The notes below the pieces were generated by a model. The model was not told the DNA's origin and searched no databases. It saw nothing but the letters and a program-made list of their open reading frames with translations. A stretch of 64,000 nt of DNA from Terrirubrum flagellatum (GTDB lineage: Bacteria > Pseudomonadota > Alphaproteobacteria > Rhizobiales > Beijerinckiaceae), in the NCBI RefSeq assembly GCF_022059845.1, contig NZ_CP091851.1, positions 2,356,001-2,420,000 of the forward strand, in the 5' to 3' direction. Shown piece after piece: positions 9,629 through 17,946 of this stretch (position 1 is its first letter; every line of letters starts with the position of its first letter). The position numbers and the translations under genes were made by a program.

Positions 9629-10762
9629 TCACCCCAATTCCATCAGCAATCCCGCGAGCAGCTTGCCGCGCCGCGGCAGGCTGTCGACGATGATGTGCTC
9701 GCCAAGCGTATGCGCGCCGGCGCCGGAGACTCCCAATCCATCGAGCGAGGCGATGTCGAGATTACCGGTGAAATTCGCATCCGAACCGCCGCCAGCGCTC
9801 TCGTGGCTGAGATCGACGCCGATCTGGCGCGCGAGACGCTTCGCGGTTTCATAAAGCGCCATCGTTTTCGCGTTCGGCTCCCACACCGGACGCGTGACGC
9901 CGCGCGTGACGATGAAGCGGCCGGTCTGTTCATCGCCCTTCGTCAGCGCCAGCATGCGCTCGACGCCGCTGTCGAGATCGGCCTGCCGCTTGGCCATGCT
10001 GAGCGCCTGACCTTCGCAGGAGCTCGACACGCAATTCACCCATTGCCCGCCATGCACAACGCCGACGCTGAAGGTGCAGGCGTCCGTCGTCATCGCTTCG
10101 ATCGCGGGAATCATCTCCGCCATGATGCGGATGGCGGAGCGGCCGTCCTTCAGGGTCGCGCCGGCATGACTTGGACGGCCGATCGCTTCGAGGTTGAATC
10201 GCGCGATCGCATAGCGCCCGGTGACGACGCCGCTGTCGGCGCGGCCAGGCTCCGGCACCAGCACATATTTGTGGCGCGCGGCCTCGGCCTCGATGATGTC
10301 GCGCGTCGAGGGGCTGCCGACCTCCTCGTCGCTGGTGAACAGGAACGTGACAGGCAGCGACGGCGACAGGCCGAGGCGCCGGATCATGCGCACCGCTTCG
10401 AGCGCGATGAAATTGCCGCCCTTCATGTCGAAGATCGCGGGTCCGTAGCAGCGCTCGCCGTCGCGCCGCCATGGTAGCTTCTTCAGCGTGCCGACGGGAT
10501 GGACCGTGTCGAGATGGCCCATGATTAATATGCCCGGCTTGTCTTTCTCGCCGAAGGCGAATGTCGCGCGCACGCAGTCGCCGAAGCCCATGCGGCCGGC
10601 GATGCGCTCGATGCGCGCGCCTGACAGCGCGCATTCGCGCGAAGCGAAATCCATCATCGCGTTGACGCGATGAGCGTCATAGGTCGGGCTCTCGCATTCG
10701 ACCCAAGGGCGAAGACGCGCGAGCAGATCATCGACGTCGAACGGCAGCTTCGTGATGTCCAT
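9629..10762 (-). CDS. M20 family zinc metallopeptidase (carboxypeptidase G2-like)
   Basis: The 377-residue protein shows the M20 dizinc motifs in order: H83 and D85 in MGHLDTVHP, D112 in DMKGG, E146/E147 in SDEEVGS and E171 in PEPG, with a late histidine in the HTLGEH segment. The family hydrolyses C-terminal glutamate or other amide-linked amino acids. No signal peptide is visible. The gene starts 8 bases after the aapM-like permease stop, in the slot where an AapP-type ATPase gene is usual, so it is likely part of the transporter operon and may process the imported compound. Confidence 0.9.
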   Translation of the reverse strand: MDITKLPFDVDDLLARLRPWVECESPTYDAHRVNAMMDFASRECALSGARIERIAGRMGFGDCVRATFAFGEKDKPGILIMGHLDTVHPVGTLKKLPWRRDGERCYGPAIFDMKGGNFIALEAVRMIRRLGLSPSLPVTFLFTSDEEVGSPSTRDIIEAEAARHKYVLVPEPGRADSGVVTGRYAIARFNLEAIGRPSHAGATLKDGRSAIRIMAEMIPAIEAMTTDACTFSVGVVHGGQWVNCVSSSCEGQALSMAKRQADLDSGVERMLALTKGDEQTGRFIVTRGVTRPVWEPNAKTMALYETAKRLARQIGVDLSHESAGGGSDANFTGNLDIASLDGLGVSGAGAHTLGEHIIVDSLPRRGKLLAGLLMELG

Positions 10763-10770
10763 GACGGTTC

Positions 10771-11835
10771 CTATTGAGCGTCCTGCATGCGGTGGCGCGA
10801 CTGGCCCGGATTCGTCTCCAGCGATTTCGCGAAGCGCGACAGCGCAAAGCAGATCAGCCAGTAGATCAGGCCGGTGAAGGCGTAGGCCTCCATGCTGTAA
10901 CCGACCCAGCTGGGATCGGCGAGCGACGCCTGCGCCACGCCAAGCAGATCGAGGATCGAGACGACGAGAACCAAAGTCGTGTTCTTGAACAGCGCGATGA
11001 ACTCATTCGTCATCGCCGGCAGCGATATGCGCAGCGCCTGCGGCAGAATGATGAAGCCGGTCGCCTTCCAGTAGTTCAGGCCGAGCGCTTTTGCAGCCTC
11101 GTGCTGGCCGGTCGGGATGGCCTGCAGGCCGCCCCTCACCGCCTCCGCCATATAGGCTGATATAACGAAAGCGAGTCCGATCACCGCGCGCGCGAGACGA
11201 TCGACGCCAACGCCTGACGGCATGATCAGCGGCAGCAGCAAAGATGCGAGGAAAATCACGGCGATGATCGGCACGCCGCGCCAGAATTCGATGAAGATGA
11301 TCGAGATCAGGCGCACGACCGGCAGGCGCGACTGGCGGCCAAGCGCGAGCAGAATCCCAAGCGGGATCGCGATCAGGCCGGCATAGATCGCAAGGAACAT
11401 GGTGAGCGTGAGCCCGCCCCATTGCCGCGTCTCGATCGGCTGCAGACCAAACCCGCCGCCGAGCAACCAGACGCCAAGCGGCGGCCAGATCAGAATCACC
11501 ACGAGCGCGAACCAGCCGCGCCGCGGCATGTTTTTCCAGAGCAGCAACGCGACGCTCGCGATCGAGACGATCGCCCAGAGATCGATGCGCCAGCGCTGAT
11601 CGACGGGATAGAAGCCATACATGAACTGGCCGAAGCGCTGCTTGACGAACACCCAGCAAGCGCCGCCGCTCGTGCAATCCGCGCGCGTCGCGCCGCTCAC
11701 ATCCGCATTGAGCACGGCCCAGCGAAGCAGCGGCCAGCCGATCGCGACAATCAGCGCAAATATTGCGATCGTGACAAGACTCGTCAGCGGTCCGGAGAAC
11801 AGGCGCGCGCGCCAGATATTCAGCCTCGCACTCAT
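10771..11835 (-). CDS. aapM: General amino-acid ABC transporter permease, AapM-like
   Basis: The 354-residue protein has a long N-terminal membrane region with a periplasmic loop, followed by a binding-protein-dependent permease domain. That domain includes the EAA-type loop (YMAEAVRGGLQAIPTGQHEAAKAL, core GLQAIPTGQHEAAKALGL). Length and layout match AapM of the rhizobial general L-amino-acid permease. Its ATG overlaps the aapQ-like stop by 4 bases (ATGA), showing translational coupling. An ATP-binding subunit gene does not follow it. Confidence 0.88.
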   Translation of the reverse strand: MSARLNIWRARLFSGPLTSLVTIAIFALIVAIGWPLLRWAVLNADVSGATRADCTSGGACWVFVKQRFGQFMYGFYPVDQRWRIDLWAIVSIASVALLLWKNMPRRGWFALVVILIWPPLGVWLLGGGFGLQPIETRQWGGLTLTMFLAIYAGLIAIPLGILLALGRQSRLPVVRLISIIFIEFWRGVPIIAVIFLASLLLPLIMPSGVGVDRLARAVIGLAFVISAYMAEAVRGGLQAIPTGQHEAAKALGLNYWKATGFIILPQALRISLPAMTNEFIALFKNTTLVLVVSILDLLGVAQASLADPSWVGYSMEAYAFTGLIYWLICFALSRFAKSLETNPGQSRHRMQDAQ

Positions 11836-12986
11836 CGCGTCACCAGCCGGATGCGCGCATTGTACCAGTTCATGAAGGCGGACACGGCGAGCCCGATCGC
11901 CAGATAGAGCGCAAGCGTGATGGCGATGATCTCGATCGCCTGGCCCGTATTATTCAGCGCCGAGCCCATGAAGACGCTGACCAGCTCGGGGAACGCGATG
12001 GCGGCGCCGAAGGACGAATTCTTCAGCACGTTGAGATACTGGCTCGTCATGGGCGGCGTCATCACGCGCAAAGCCTGCGGAATGATGACGAGGCGCAAGC
12101 GCTGCGCCGTGGTGAGGCCAAGCGCGCTCGCGGCCTCGCTCTGCCCCGCCGGCACGGCCTCGACGCCGCCGCGCACGATCTCGGCGACGAAAGCTGCGGT
12201 GTAGGTGATGAGCGCGGCCAGCACCGCGGCGAATTCCGGGATCAGCACGAAACCGCCGCGATAGTTGAAGCCGCGCAGGACAGGAACGTCCCAGGTCGAG
12301 ATGAGAGTCGCGACGACGAAGGCCAGCAGCGGCGCGCCGAGCGCCAGCGCAGGCGCGAGCCAACCGAATGAAGTTTTGCCGGAGCGATCGCGCTCGGCGC
12401 GAGCGGCGCGCGCGGCGATCCAGGCGAGGACCAACGCAGCAACAGTGATGACCGCCGCCGCGCGAAAGGCGAAACCGTCGATCGGAACAGGAATCGTCAG
12501 GCCGCGATTATTGATGAAGGCGACGCCGAAAACACTGATCGACTGTCGCGGCGCCGGCAGCGCGGCGATGACGCCGAAATACCAGAACAGGATGAAGAAC
12601 AGCAACGGAATATTCCGGACGACCTCGATGTAGGCGCCGGCGACGCGCGCGGCGAGCCAGTGCGGGCTGAGGCGCACGAGGCCGATCACGAAGCCGAGCA
12701 GAGTCGCCCCGATGATCGCGATGATTGTGACCAGCAGCGTGTTGACCACGCCGACCCACATGAGATCGATGATGCGCGATTGCGCCGTGTAATTCGTGAG
12801 CACGAAGGGCACGTCGATGCCCGAGGTGCGCCAGAGGAAATCGAAACCCGAGGCGATGCCGGCATTGACGAGATTCTGGGACGCGTTGCGCACGAACCAG
12901 ACGGAGAGCGCGACAAGCCCCATCACGAGCGCGATCTGATAGATCGCGTCGCGGATCTTCGCGTCATAGAGAAGGCGGCGGAGCAT
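11832..12986 (-). CDS. aapQ: General amino-acid ABC transporter permease, AapQ-like
   Basis: The 384-residue protein has eight or so membrane segments and the permease EAA loop (VRGGVEAVPAGQSEAASALG). It matches AapQ in length and in its split permease domain. The ATG at 12986 (MLRRLLYDAKIRDAIYQ) was chosen over an in-frame ATG at 13037, because the extra residues are translated from the palindromic repeat at 13007-13094. It overlaps aapM by 4 bases. With aapJ and aapM it forms a broad-specificity amino-acid importer in the inner membrane. Confidence 0.88.
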   Translation of the reverse strand: MLRRLLYDAKIRDAIYQIALVMGLVALSVWFVRNASQNLVNAGIASGFDFLWRTSGIDVPFVLTNYTAQSRIIDLMWVGVVNTLLVTIIAIIGATLLGFVIGLVRLSPHWLAARVAGAYIEVVRNIPLLFFILFWYFGVIAALPAPRQSISVFGVAFINNRGLTIPVPIDGFAFRAAAVITVAALVLAWIAARAARAERDRSGKTSFGWLAPALALGAPLLAFVVATLISTWDVPVLRGFNYRGGFVLIPEFAAVLAALITYTAAFVAEIVRGGVEAVPAGQSEAASALGLTTAQRLRLVIIPQALRVMTPPMTSQYLNVLKNSSFGAAIAFPELVSVFMGSALNNTGQAIEIIAITLALYLAIGLAVSAFMNWYNARIRLVTR

Positions 12987-13006
12987 CAGGCGAATGCAGC
13001 TCGCAT

Positions 13007-13094
13007 CGTCATGGCCGGACTTGTTCCGGCCATCCACGTCTTCTTTTCGTTGAAAACAAAGACGTGGATGCGCGGGACAAGCCCGCGCATGACG
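13007..13094. repeat. Palindromic intergenic repeat between aapJ and aapQ
   Basis: The sequence CGTCATGGCCGGACTTGTTC at the left pairs with a similar inverted arm ending GCGCATGACG at the right, and GACGTGG/CCACGTC form the inner stem around GTTGAAAAC. Such CATGGCCGGG...CCCGGCCATG palindromes are frequent in alphaproteobacterial intergenic regions. In this position the hairpin could reduce read-through, so that the periplasmic binding protein is made in excess over the permeases. Confidence 0.75.
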
Positions 13095-13117
13095 GCGCTA
13101 GTTGAAAGACGCTCCGC

Positions 13118-14152
13118 TCACTGGAACGACGGCGAGAACAGCAGGCCGCCCTTGGTCCAGAGCTGGTTGTAGCCGCGCTGCAATTTCAGCGGCGAACCCT
13201 GCCCGACCGTGCGCTCGAAGCTTTCACCGTAATTTCCGACCTGCTTGATCGCGTTGTACATCCAGTCGTTGGAGAGGCCGAGCATGGCGCCGAAGCCGCC
13301 CTCGACGCCGAGCAGACGGCGCACGTCGCCGCTCTGCGACTTCGCCTTCATCTCGTCGACATTGGCCGAGGTCACGCCGAGTTCTTCAGCGGTGATCAGC
13401 CCGTTGAGCACCCAGCGCACAACGGCCTGGAAGCGTTCGTCGCCATAGCGCGTCACCGGCCCCTGCGGGTCCTTCGAGATCAGTTCGGACATGATCGCGT
13501 GCTCGCCCGGAGTCTTCAGCTTGATGCGCTGGCCGGCGAGCGCGCCGACGCCGGCGGTGTAGGCGTCGCAGCGGCCGGAATCATAGGCGGCGATCGCGTC
13601 GTCATTCTTCTGGAAATTGACGATCGTCACCTTCATGTTGCGCTCGCGATACCAGTCGGCCGCGTTCTTCTCCTCGGTCGAGCCGGCGGCGACGCAGATC
13701 GTGGCGCCATCGAGATCCTTCGGAGTCTTGGCGCCGGCGGCGGTGCGCACGATGAAGGTCTGTCCTTCGTAGAAATTGATGCCCTGGAAATTGATGCCGA
13801 GCGAAGCGTTGCGCGAGAAGGTGATTGTCGTGTTGCGCGAGAGGACATCGACCTGTCCCGATTGCAGGATCGGCCAACGCTGCTGCACCGAGGTCGGCGT
13901 GTATTTGACCTTCGTCGCGTCGCCGAGAATCGCCGCTGCAAGAGCGCGACAATAGTCGACGTCAAGGCCGGACCATTCGCCCTTGTCATTGGCGAACGAG
14001 AATCCGGGCAGGCCAAGATGCACGCCGCATTCGAGATGGCCGCGCGCCTTGATCGCGTCGAGCGTCGGGCTCGGCGCAAGCTGCTGCGCCGAGGCGCCGC
14101 CGGCCGCGATCAGCAACGCCGCGGCCCAGCCAAACTTCACTCCACTCGCCAT
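13118..14152 (-). CDS. aapJ: Amino-acid ABC transporter substrate-binding protein, AapJ-like
   Basis: The 344-residue protein starts with a signal peptide (MASGVKFGWAAALLIAAG, cleavage likely after ASA at about residue 22). A type 3 solute-binding fold follows, with LECGVHLGLPGFS and the DVLSRNTTITFSRN motif typical of AapJ/BztA. It would capture amino acids in the periplasm for AapQM. The start at 14152 follows a strong AGGAGGAG site; a longer ORF start at 14221 lacks one. It is the first gene of the operon aapJ-aapQ-aapM-peptidase. Confidence 0.92.
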   Translation of the reverse strand: MASGVKFGWAAALLIAAGGASAQQLAPSPTLDAIKARGHLECGVHLGLPGFSFANDKGEWSGLDVDYCRALAAAILGDATKVKYTPTSVQQRWPILQSGQVDVLSRNTTITFSRNASLGINFQGINFYEGQTFIVRTAAGAKTPKDLDGATICVAAGSTEEKNAADWYRERNMKVTIVNFQKNDDAIAAYDSGRCDAYTAGVGALAGQRIKLKTPGEHAIMSELISKDPQGPVTRYGDERFQAVVRWVLNGLITAEELGVTSANVDEMKAKSQSGDVRRLLGVEGGFGAMLGLSNDWMYNAIKQVGNYGESFERTVGQGSPLKLQRGYNQLWTKGGLLFSPSFQ

Positions 14153-14266
14153 GAAACTCTCCTCCTGTCGCCCGACGGGGCGTCGTGGCGCGAGAGGAAG
14201 GCGCGGCGCAGCGCTTGTCAATCGCCCCGGGGAACAGCGGCCGGACGCGAATCGCGCATGCGCGCC

Positions 14267-14713
14267 TCAGGCGGCGCAAGGTTTGCGATAGAGCGCGGTC
14301 GCCGCGAGCGGCCTGCCCGCCTCGAGGAAGCTCTTGAGGCTCGAGAGAACGGCGGGCCAGCCCTCGCGCGCATTGTTGCTTGCGGACAAGGGCTCATGCG
14401 TCAGCGTCAGCTTGATGCTTTCGCCGACCTGATCGAGGTCGAACGTCACTTTGCTCGGCGCCAGTCCGGGCTCGGCCTTGCGCGCCCAGGTGTAGGAAAG
14501 GCGCTTCGGCGGATCGCATTCGAGCACTTCGCCAAAGACCTCTGCCTCGTCGCCGTCCTCGATGCAGAAGCGCAGCGGCGCTCCTTTCTCCCAGGAGCTC
14601 TCGATCCGACGGCCAGCCCAATACTGGCGCGTGAACTCGCCCGAGGTGAGCGCCGTCCAGATGCGATCGACAGGCGCATCGATGTAGATCGTGTAGAGAA
14701 ACGTCTCGCTCAT
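14267..14713 (-). CDS. SRPBCC (AHSA1-like) family protein, fourth of a tandem set
   Basis: The 148-residue product contains the AHSA1/CalC-like SRPBCC pattern: FLYTIYIDAPVDRIWTALTS, FTRQYWAGRRIESSW, and a C-terminal GWPAVLSSLKSFLEAG. It overlaps the upstream SRPBCC gene by 4 bases (ATGA). It shares the FTRQYW and GWPAxLSSLKS motifs with the other copies, so the four arose by duplication. The ligand is unknown. The final residues (PLAATALYRKPCAA) are not shared with the paralogues. Confidence 0.85.
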   Translation of the reverse strand: MSETFLYTIYIDAPVDRIWTALTSGEFTRQYWAGRRIESSWEKGAPLRFCIEDGDEAEVFGEVLECDPPKRLSYTWARKAEPGLAPSKVTFDLDQVGESIKLTLTHEPLSASNNAREGWPAVLSSLKSFLEAGRPLAATALYRKPCAA

Positions 14714-15171
14714 TTCGGCGGCTCCATCTTGACGGTCGGCAACGGTTTTCCGGTTTCGAGGATCGACTTCACGCCCGACAGGATCAGCGCCCAGCCATTG
14801 CGGCCGGCCTCCTTGAACTTCTCCGGCACGTCCCAGGTATGGAATTCGCAGACCGAGAGCTTCACCGCTTCGCCCACGCTCTCGACGCGATATTCGATGA
14901 TCGCCGGCGGCTTGTCTTTAAGCTCGGCAACGGAAACCACATTCCATTCGATGCGCAGCAGGCGCGCCTTTTCCAGCGCCAGCACTTTTCCGTCGACGGC
15001 GATCGAGCCGTCAGGCTGGCGCACAACGAAGCGCCCGCCGACCTCGGCGTCGAGTTCGACGGAATTGCCGAAGAAATAGCTCTTGCTCAGCGCCGTGTCA
15101 GTCAGCGCAGCCCAGACTTTCTCGGGCGTCGAAGCGATGAAAATGATGTTGATGGCGTCAGGCTTTTTCAT
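14710..15171 (-). CDS. SRPBCC (AHSA1-like) family protein, third of a tandem set
   Basis: This 153-residue SRPBCC protein starts MKKPDAINIIFIASTPEKVW and is the most diverged of the set: it has ALSKSYFFGNSVELDAEVG where its paralogues have FTRQYW. The C-terminal NGWALILSGVKSILETGKPL aligns with GWPAILSSLKSLLETGE of the others. It overlaps the next gene by 4 bases and is 37 bases after the previous one, so it belongs to the ArsR-led operon. No enzymatic residue is evident. Confidence 0.85.
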   Translation of the reverse strand: MKKPDAINIIFIASTPEKVWAALTDTALSKSYFFGNSVELDAEVGGRFVVRQPDGSIAVDGKVLALEKARLLRIEWNVVSVAELKDKPPAIIEYRVESVGEAVKLSVCEFHTWDVPEKFKEAGRNGWALILSGVKSILETGKPLPTVKMEPPK

Positions 15172-15208
15172 GGCTCACTCCGTTTCGAGAGAAACGACGA
15201 TGCGCGCG

Positions 15209-15670
15209 TCACAGTTCCTTTGGCCAGCTTCGCGTCTCCTCAAGCGGCTCGCCCGTTTCGAGCAGACTCTTGAGGCTCGACAGGATCGCGGGCCAGCCGT
15301 TCGACACCGCTTCGATGAGTTTCGAGCCTGGCCTGTCGATCTCATGGGTGAGCGTCAGCTTGACGGACTCATCCTTCTTCTCGATCTCGTAGGCGCAGCG
15401 GGAAAAACCTTCGGCGCGCAGATCGGGCAGGAACTCGTTGCGCCAGGACACGACGAGACGTCGAGGCGGATCGAATTCGAGAATTTCGCCGCTATCGCCG
15501 ACGCGGCCGTCCGGAATCATGATCTTCCAGGAGGCGCCGACTTTCCATTCGGATTCCATCCAGGTCTCGCACCAATATTGGCGCGTGAATTCCGGCTCGA
15601 TCAGCGCGCGCCAGAGCTTTTCCGGCGTGGTCCTGATATAAATGACATAGACGAACCGGTCGCCGGCCAT
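15209..15670 (-). CDS. SRPBCC (AHSA1-like) family protein, second of a tandem set
   Basis: The 153-residue product (start MAGDRFVYVIYIRTTPEKLW) is closely similar along its whole length to the gene at 15717-16178, sharing for instance WRALIEPEFTRQYW and GWPAILSSLKSLLETGE. The ATG at 15670 was chosen because it matches the paralogue's start; an ORF start at 15769 would reach into the paralogue's 3' end. It is a recent tandem duplicate and probably co-expressed with it. Confidence 0.87.
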   Translation of the reverse strand: MAGDRFVYVIYIRTTPEKLWRALIEPEFTRQYWCETWMESEWKVGASWKIMIPDGRVGDSGEILEFDPPRRLVVSWRNEFLPDLRAEGFSRCAYEIEKKDESVKLTLTHEIDRPGSKLIEAVSNGWPAILSSLKSLLETGEPLEETRSWPKEL

Positions 15671-15716
15671 CGGCGTCTCCTTTTCAATTGTCTTTCCCTG
15701 ATGAAGATCGGCGGCG

Positions 15717-16178
15717 TCACAACCGCTTCGGCCAGCGGCGCGTTTCTTCGAGCGCCTCACCGGTTTCAAGCAGACTCTTGAGACTTGAAAGAATGGCCGG
15801 CCAGCCGTTCGAAACTTTCGCGATCAGTTCGGACTTCGGCTTGTCGATCTCATGGATGACGGTGAGCTTCACCGCATCGCTGCGCGGTTCGAGATCGTAG
15901 CTCATGCGCGAAAAGCCTTCAGCTTTCGCTTCGGGAAAAAGCTCGTTGCGCCAGCTCACCGCCAGACGGCGCGGCGGATCGAACTCCAGCACCTCGCCTG
16001 CGTCGCAGAGCCGTCCATCAGGATCGACAAGCCGCCAGGAAGAGCCAATCTCCCATGTCGATTCCTGCGCCGACTGCACCCAGTACTGGCGGGTGAATTC
16101 CGGCTCGATCAGCGCGCGCCATAATTTCTCGGCCGTCGTCTTGATGTAGACGACATATACGAAGCGATCACCCGCCAT
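15717..16178 (-). CDS. SRPBCC (AHSA1-like) family protein, first of a tandem set
   Basis: The 153-residue protein begins MAGDRFVYVVYIKTTAEKLW and has the AHSA1-type SRPBCC pattern. Its start lies 11 bases inside the 3' end of the ArsR-family regulator gene, the standard arrangement for ArsR-SRPBCC pairs in which the regulator controls a downstream lipid-pocket protein. It is nearly a copy of the gene at 15209-15670. The ligand is not known. Confidence 0.88.
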   Translation of the reverse strand: MAGDRFVYVVYIKTTAEKLWRALIEPEFTRQYWVQSAQESTWEIGSSWRLVDPDGRLCDAGEVLEFDPPRRLAVSWRNELFPEAKAEGFSRMSYDLEPRSDAVKLTVIHEIDKPKSELIAKVSNGWPAILSSLKSLLETGEALEETRRWPKRL

Positions 16179-16494
16179 CGGCTTCTCCTTCCAATCGTCT
16201 TTTCATTTCGAGCAGCGCGTCAACGCGGCCGCGCTCGTATTTTCCGATCCAGCGATCGGCGATTTCCTGGATCGGCACGGGATTGAGGTAGTGCAGCTTC
16301 TCCCGGCCCCGTCGCGCGGTGGCGACAAGGTTCGCCTCCTCCAGAAGCGTCAGATGTTTCGTGACCGCCTGCCGCGTCATCGACAGGCCTGATGTCAATT
16401 CGTTCAGCGTCTGGCCATTCTTCGCGAACAGCCGGTCGAGCAGAGCCCTCCGGCTCGGGTCCGCCAGCGCCTTGAAGACCCGGTCCATGTCCAT
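16168..16494 (-). CDS. ArsR-family winged-helix regulator
   Basis: The 108-residue protein (MDMDRVFKALADPSRRALLD...) has the ArsR winged helix, with the recognition region LSMTRQAVTKHLTLLEEANL and the wing ARRGREKLHYLN. It has no CxCxxC metal site, so it is not a metal sensor of the classic type and belongs to the branch paired with SRPBCC proteins. The ATG at 16494 was preferred; a TTG at 16512 would add six residues and place the start inside the palindrome at 16509-16524. It leads an operon of four SRPBCC genes, probably autoregulated. Confidence 0.88.
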   Translation of the reverse strand: MDMDRVFKALADPSRRALLDRLFAKNGQTLNELTSGLSMTRQAVTKHLTLLEEANLVATARRGREKLHYLNPVPIQEIADRWIGKYERGRVDALLEMKRRLEGEADGG

Positions 16495-16508
16495 CGCGGG
16501 AATAATAG

Positions 16509-16524
16509 GCAACCATTTAGTTGC
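16509..16524. promoter_or_regulatory. Palindromic operator of the ArsR-SRPBCC operon
   Basis: GCAACCATTTAGTTGC is an inverted repeat (GCAAC/GTTGC with a 6-base AT-rich centre) 15 bases upstream of the ArsR start. Palindromes of the form GCAACnnnnnnGTTGC precede many ArsR-SRPBCC operons and fit the expected self-repressor site. The tight spacing implies that binding would block transcription or that the mRNA has a very short leader. Confidence 0.65.
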
Positions 16525-16652
16525 ATGTCAAGCGGAACTGCGAAATCTCCGCTGCTGTCCCCTCGGGAACAGACTGTGGCGAATGCCACAACCGGCCGCG
16601 CCGCTATCCGTATCGTCCTTCCATCGCAACGACGCGCCGGATGGAGGCCACG

Positions 16653-17891
16653 ATGGCGGATGACAACAGGCATAGCTTTCTGCGCCCGGGCGGCGCGAAG
16701 CTCTTCAAGGAGAAGACCGCGAAGAAATTCGCCCTGCGCAAGAACAAGACGCTGCTCAAGATCGACAAGGCGCTGAAGGATTACGAAGTCATCCCGCGCG
16801 AGGAGCGCAAGGAGCGCACAGCCGCTCTCGTCGCCATCATCTCGCTGTGCGACGCCTGGATCGATGCGAAAGCCGTGAAGCTCGATCACGGCGAATCCTT
16901 TCGCTATCCCGCCATCTCATTGTTGCAGAGCCAGGCGGTGAAGACGCTTAGCGCGCTCGAACACTGGGCCGCAGCCAAGAGCGCATTCGCGAAGCTGATC
17001 CCGAAGGGATCATTGCATGGCCGCGGCGATGGCGTCGGTCAGCCGCCGCTCAAGCATCTCGAAGCGCCGCGCAATCTCGACAAGGACTATAGCGGCTTCA
17101 TCCGCGTCAATGTGAACAACTGGCTTGAGGTGATCGACACCGATCATCGCCGCGGCGCGGAATTGAAGCCGCTGTTCCAGGCCTGGCTCAACTCGAACGA
17201 GACCTGCTCCTTCTGGACTTATCTCGACAAGCAGGCGCCGTCGGTGAAGAAGGATCTCGAGAAAGTCGAGGTCCACTACAATGACGATCTCATCTTCCGC
17301 GCGCTGTTCGAGGTCAATTTCGACAATGGCGTGATGTATTCGCGCATGTCGCCGCTCGTGCAGGCGATGATCGTGCACAAGCTGCCGCGCCGCAAAGTCT
17401 TCATCGATGCGATCGAGCAGCCGCTCGACACATCGACATGGCCTTCAGCGGCGCTGATCGGCTTCACAAGCGGCTGGGCCTGCTTCGTGCTCAGCGCGCA
17501 GCATGTGCTCTACGCCGGCATCCATATGGGCGGGCAGTTCCATCACACCAGCTTCCTCGCCGGCGCCCCGGTGCTCGCGGCCGGCATGATCCAGGTGAAG
17601 CAGGGCCGGATCGTCGCGATCCACGAGAAGAACGGGCATTACCAGGCGCAGGCGACGCATATGGAGACGTTCCTGCGCCTGCTGGTGCGCAAGATGCCGG
17701 GAACGAACTGGAGCAAGGTCGCCTACACAACGTTTGGCGGCATGCAGACGAACGTCGCGACTGTGCTTGGCCTCCCGGTTCCACCACCGCGGCCGCCCCG
17801 GCCTGTCATCTTGCACGTCCATCGGCCCTTGCCGTCGATACCCCAGCAAAACCATGTGCAGAACATGATCAACCGCTTCCAGCACGCCTAG
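16653..17891 (+). CDS. Protein with an IQM-like (plant calmodulin-binding IQM family) domain
   Basis: The 412-residue protein has a basic N-terminus (KLFKEKTAKKFALRKNKT) and no signal peptide. From about residue 156 to 345 it follows the core of plant IQM proteins in the same order: NWLEVIDTDHRRGAEL (156-171), SFWTYLD (186-192), FVLSAQHVLYAGIH (278-291), FHHTSFLAGAPVLAAG (296-311) and GRIVAIHEKNGHY (318-330). IQM proteins carry W-L-E-x-I-D-x-x-H-R, F-x-Y-W-L-D, H-S-S-F-L-A-G and S-G-H-Y in this order. The biochemical activity of the domain is not established; plant members bind calmodulin through a separate IQ motif, and no IQ motif is obvious here. The C-terminus is proline-rich (PVPPPRPPRP). 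The ATG at 16653 follows GGAGG. It stands alone, divergent from the ArsR operon. The match is from memory of the family and needs a profile search. Confidence 0.7.
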   Translation: MADDNRHSFLRPGGAKLFKEKTAKKFALRKNKTLLKIDKALKDYEVIPREERKERTAALVAIISLCDAWIDAKAVKLDHGESFRYPAISLLQSQAVKTLSALEHWAAAKSAFAKLIPKGSLHGRGDGVGQPPLKHLEAPRNLDKDYSGFIRVNVNNWLEVIDTDHRRGAELKPLFQAWLNSNETCSFWTYLDKQAPSVKKDLEKVEVHYNDDLIFRALFEVNFDNGVMYSRMSPLVQAMIVHKLPRRKVFIDAIEQPLDTSTWPSAALIGFTSGWACFVLSAQHVLYAGIHMGGQFHHTSFLAGAPVLAAGMIQVKQGRIVAIHEKNGHYQAQATHMETFLRLLVRKMPGTNWSKVAYTTFGGMQTNVATVLGLPVPPPRPPRPVILHVHRPLPSIPQQNHVQNMINRFQHA

Positions 17892-17946
17892 AGCTGCTGG
17901 AGGCGGCAGCCGGAAGATTCAGCGGCGATCGGCGCGCGTCAAAAGC

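Noticed and set aside
16521-16652. Upstream start for the IQM-like gene at 16521
   Set aside because: It would overlap the ArsR operator region; the ATG at 16653 has a good GGAGG site.
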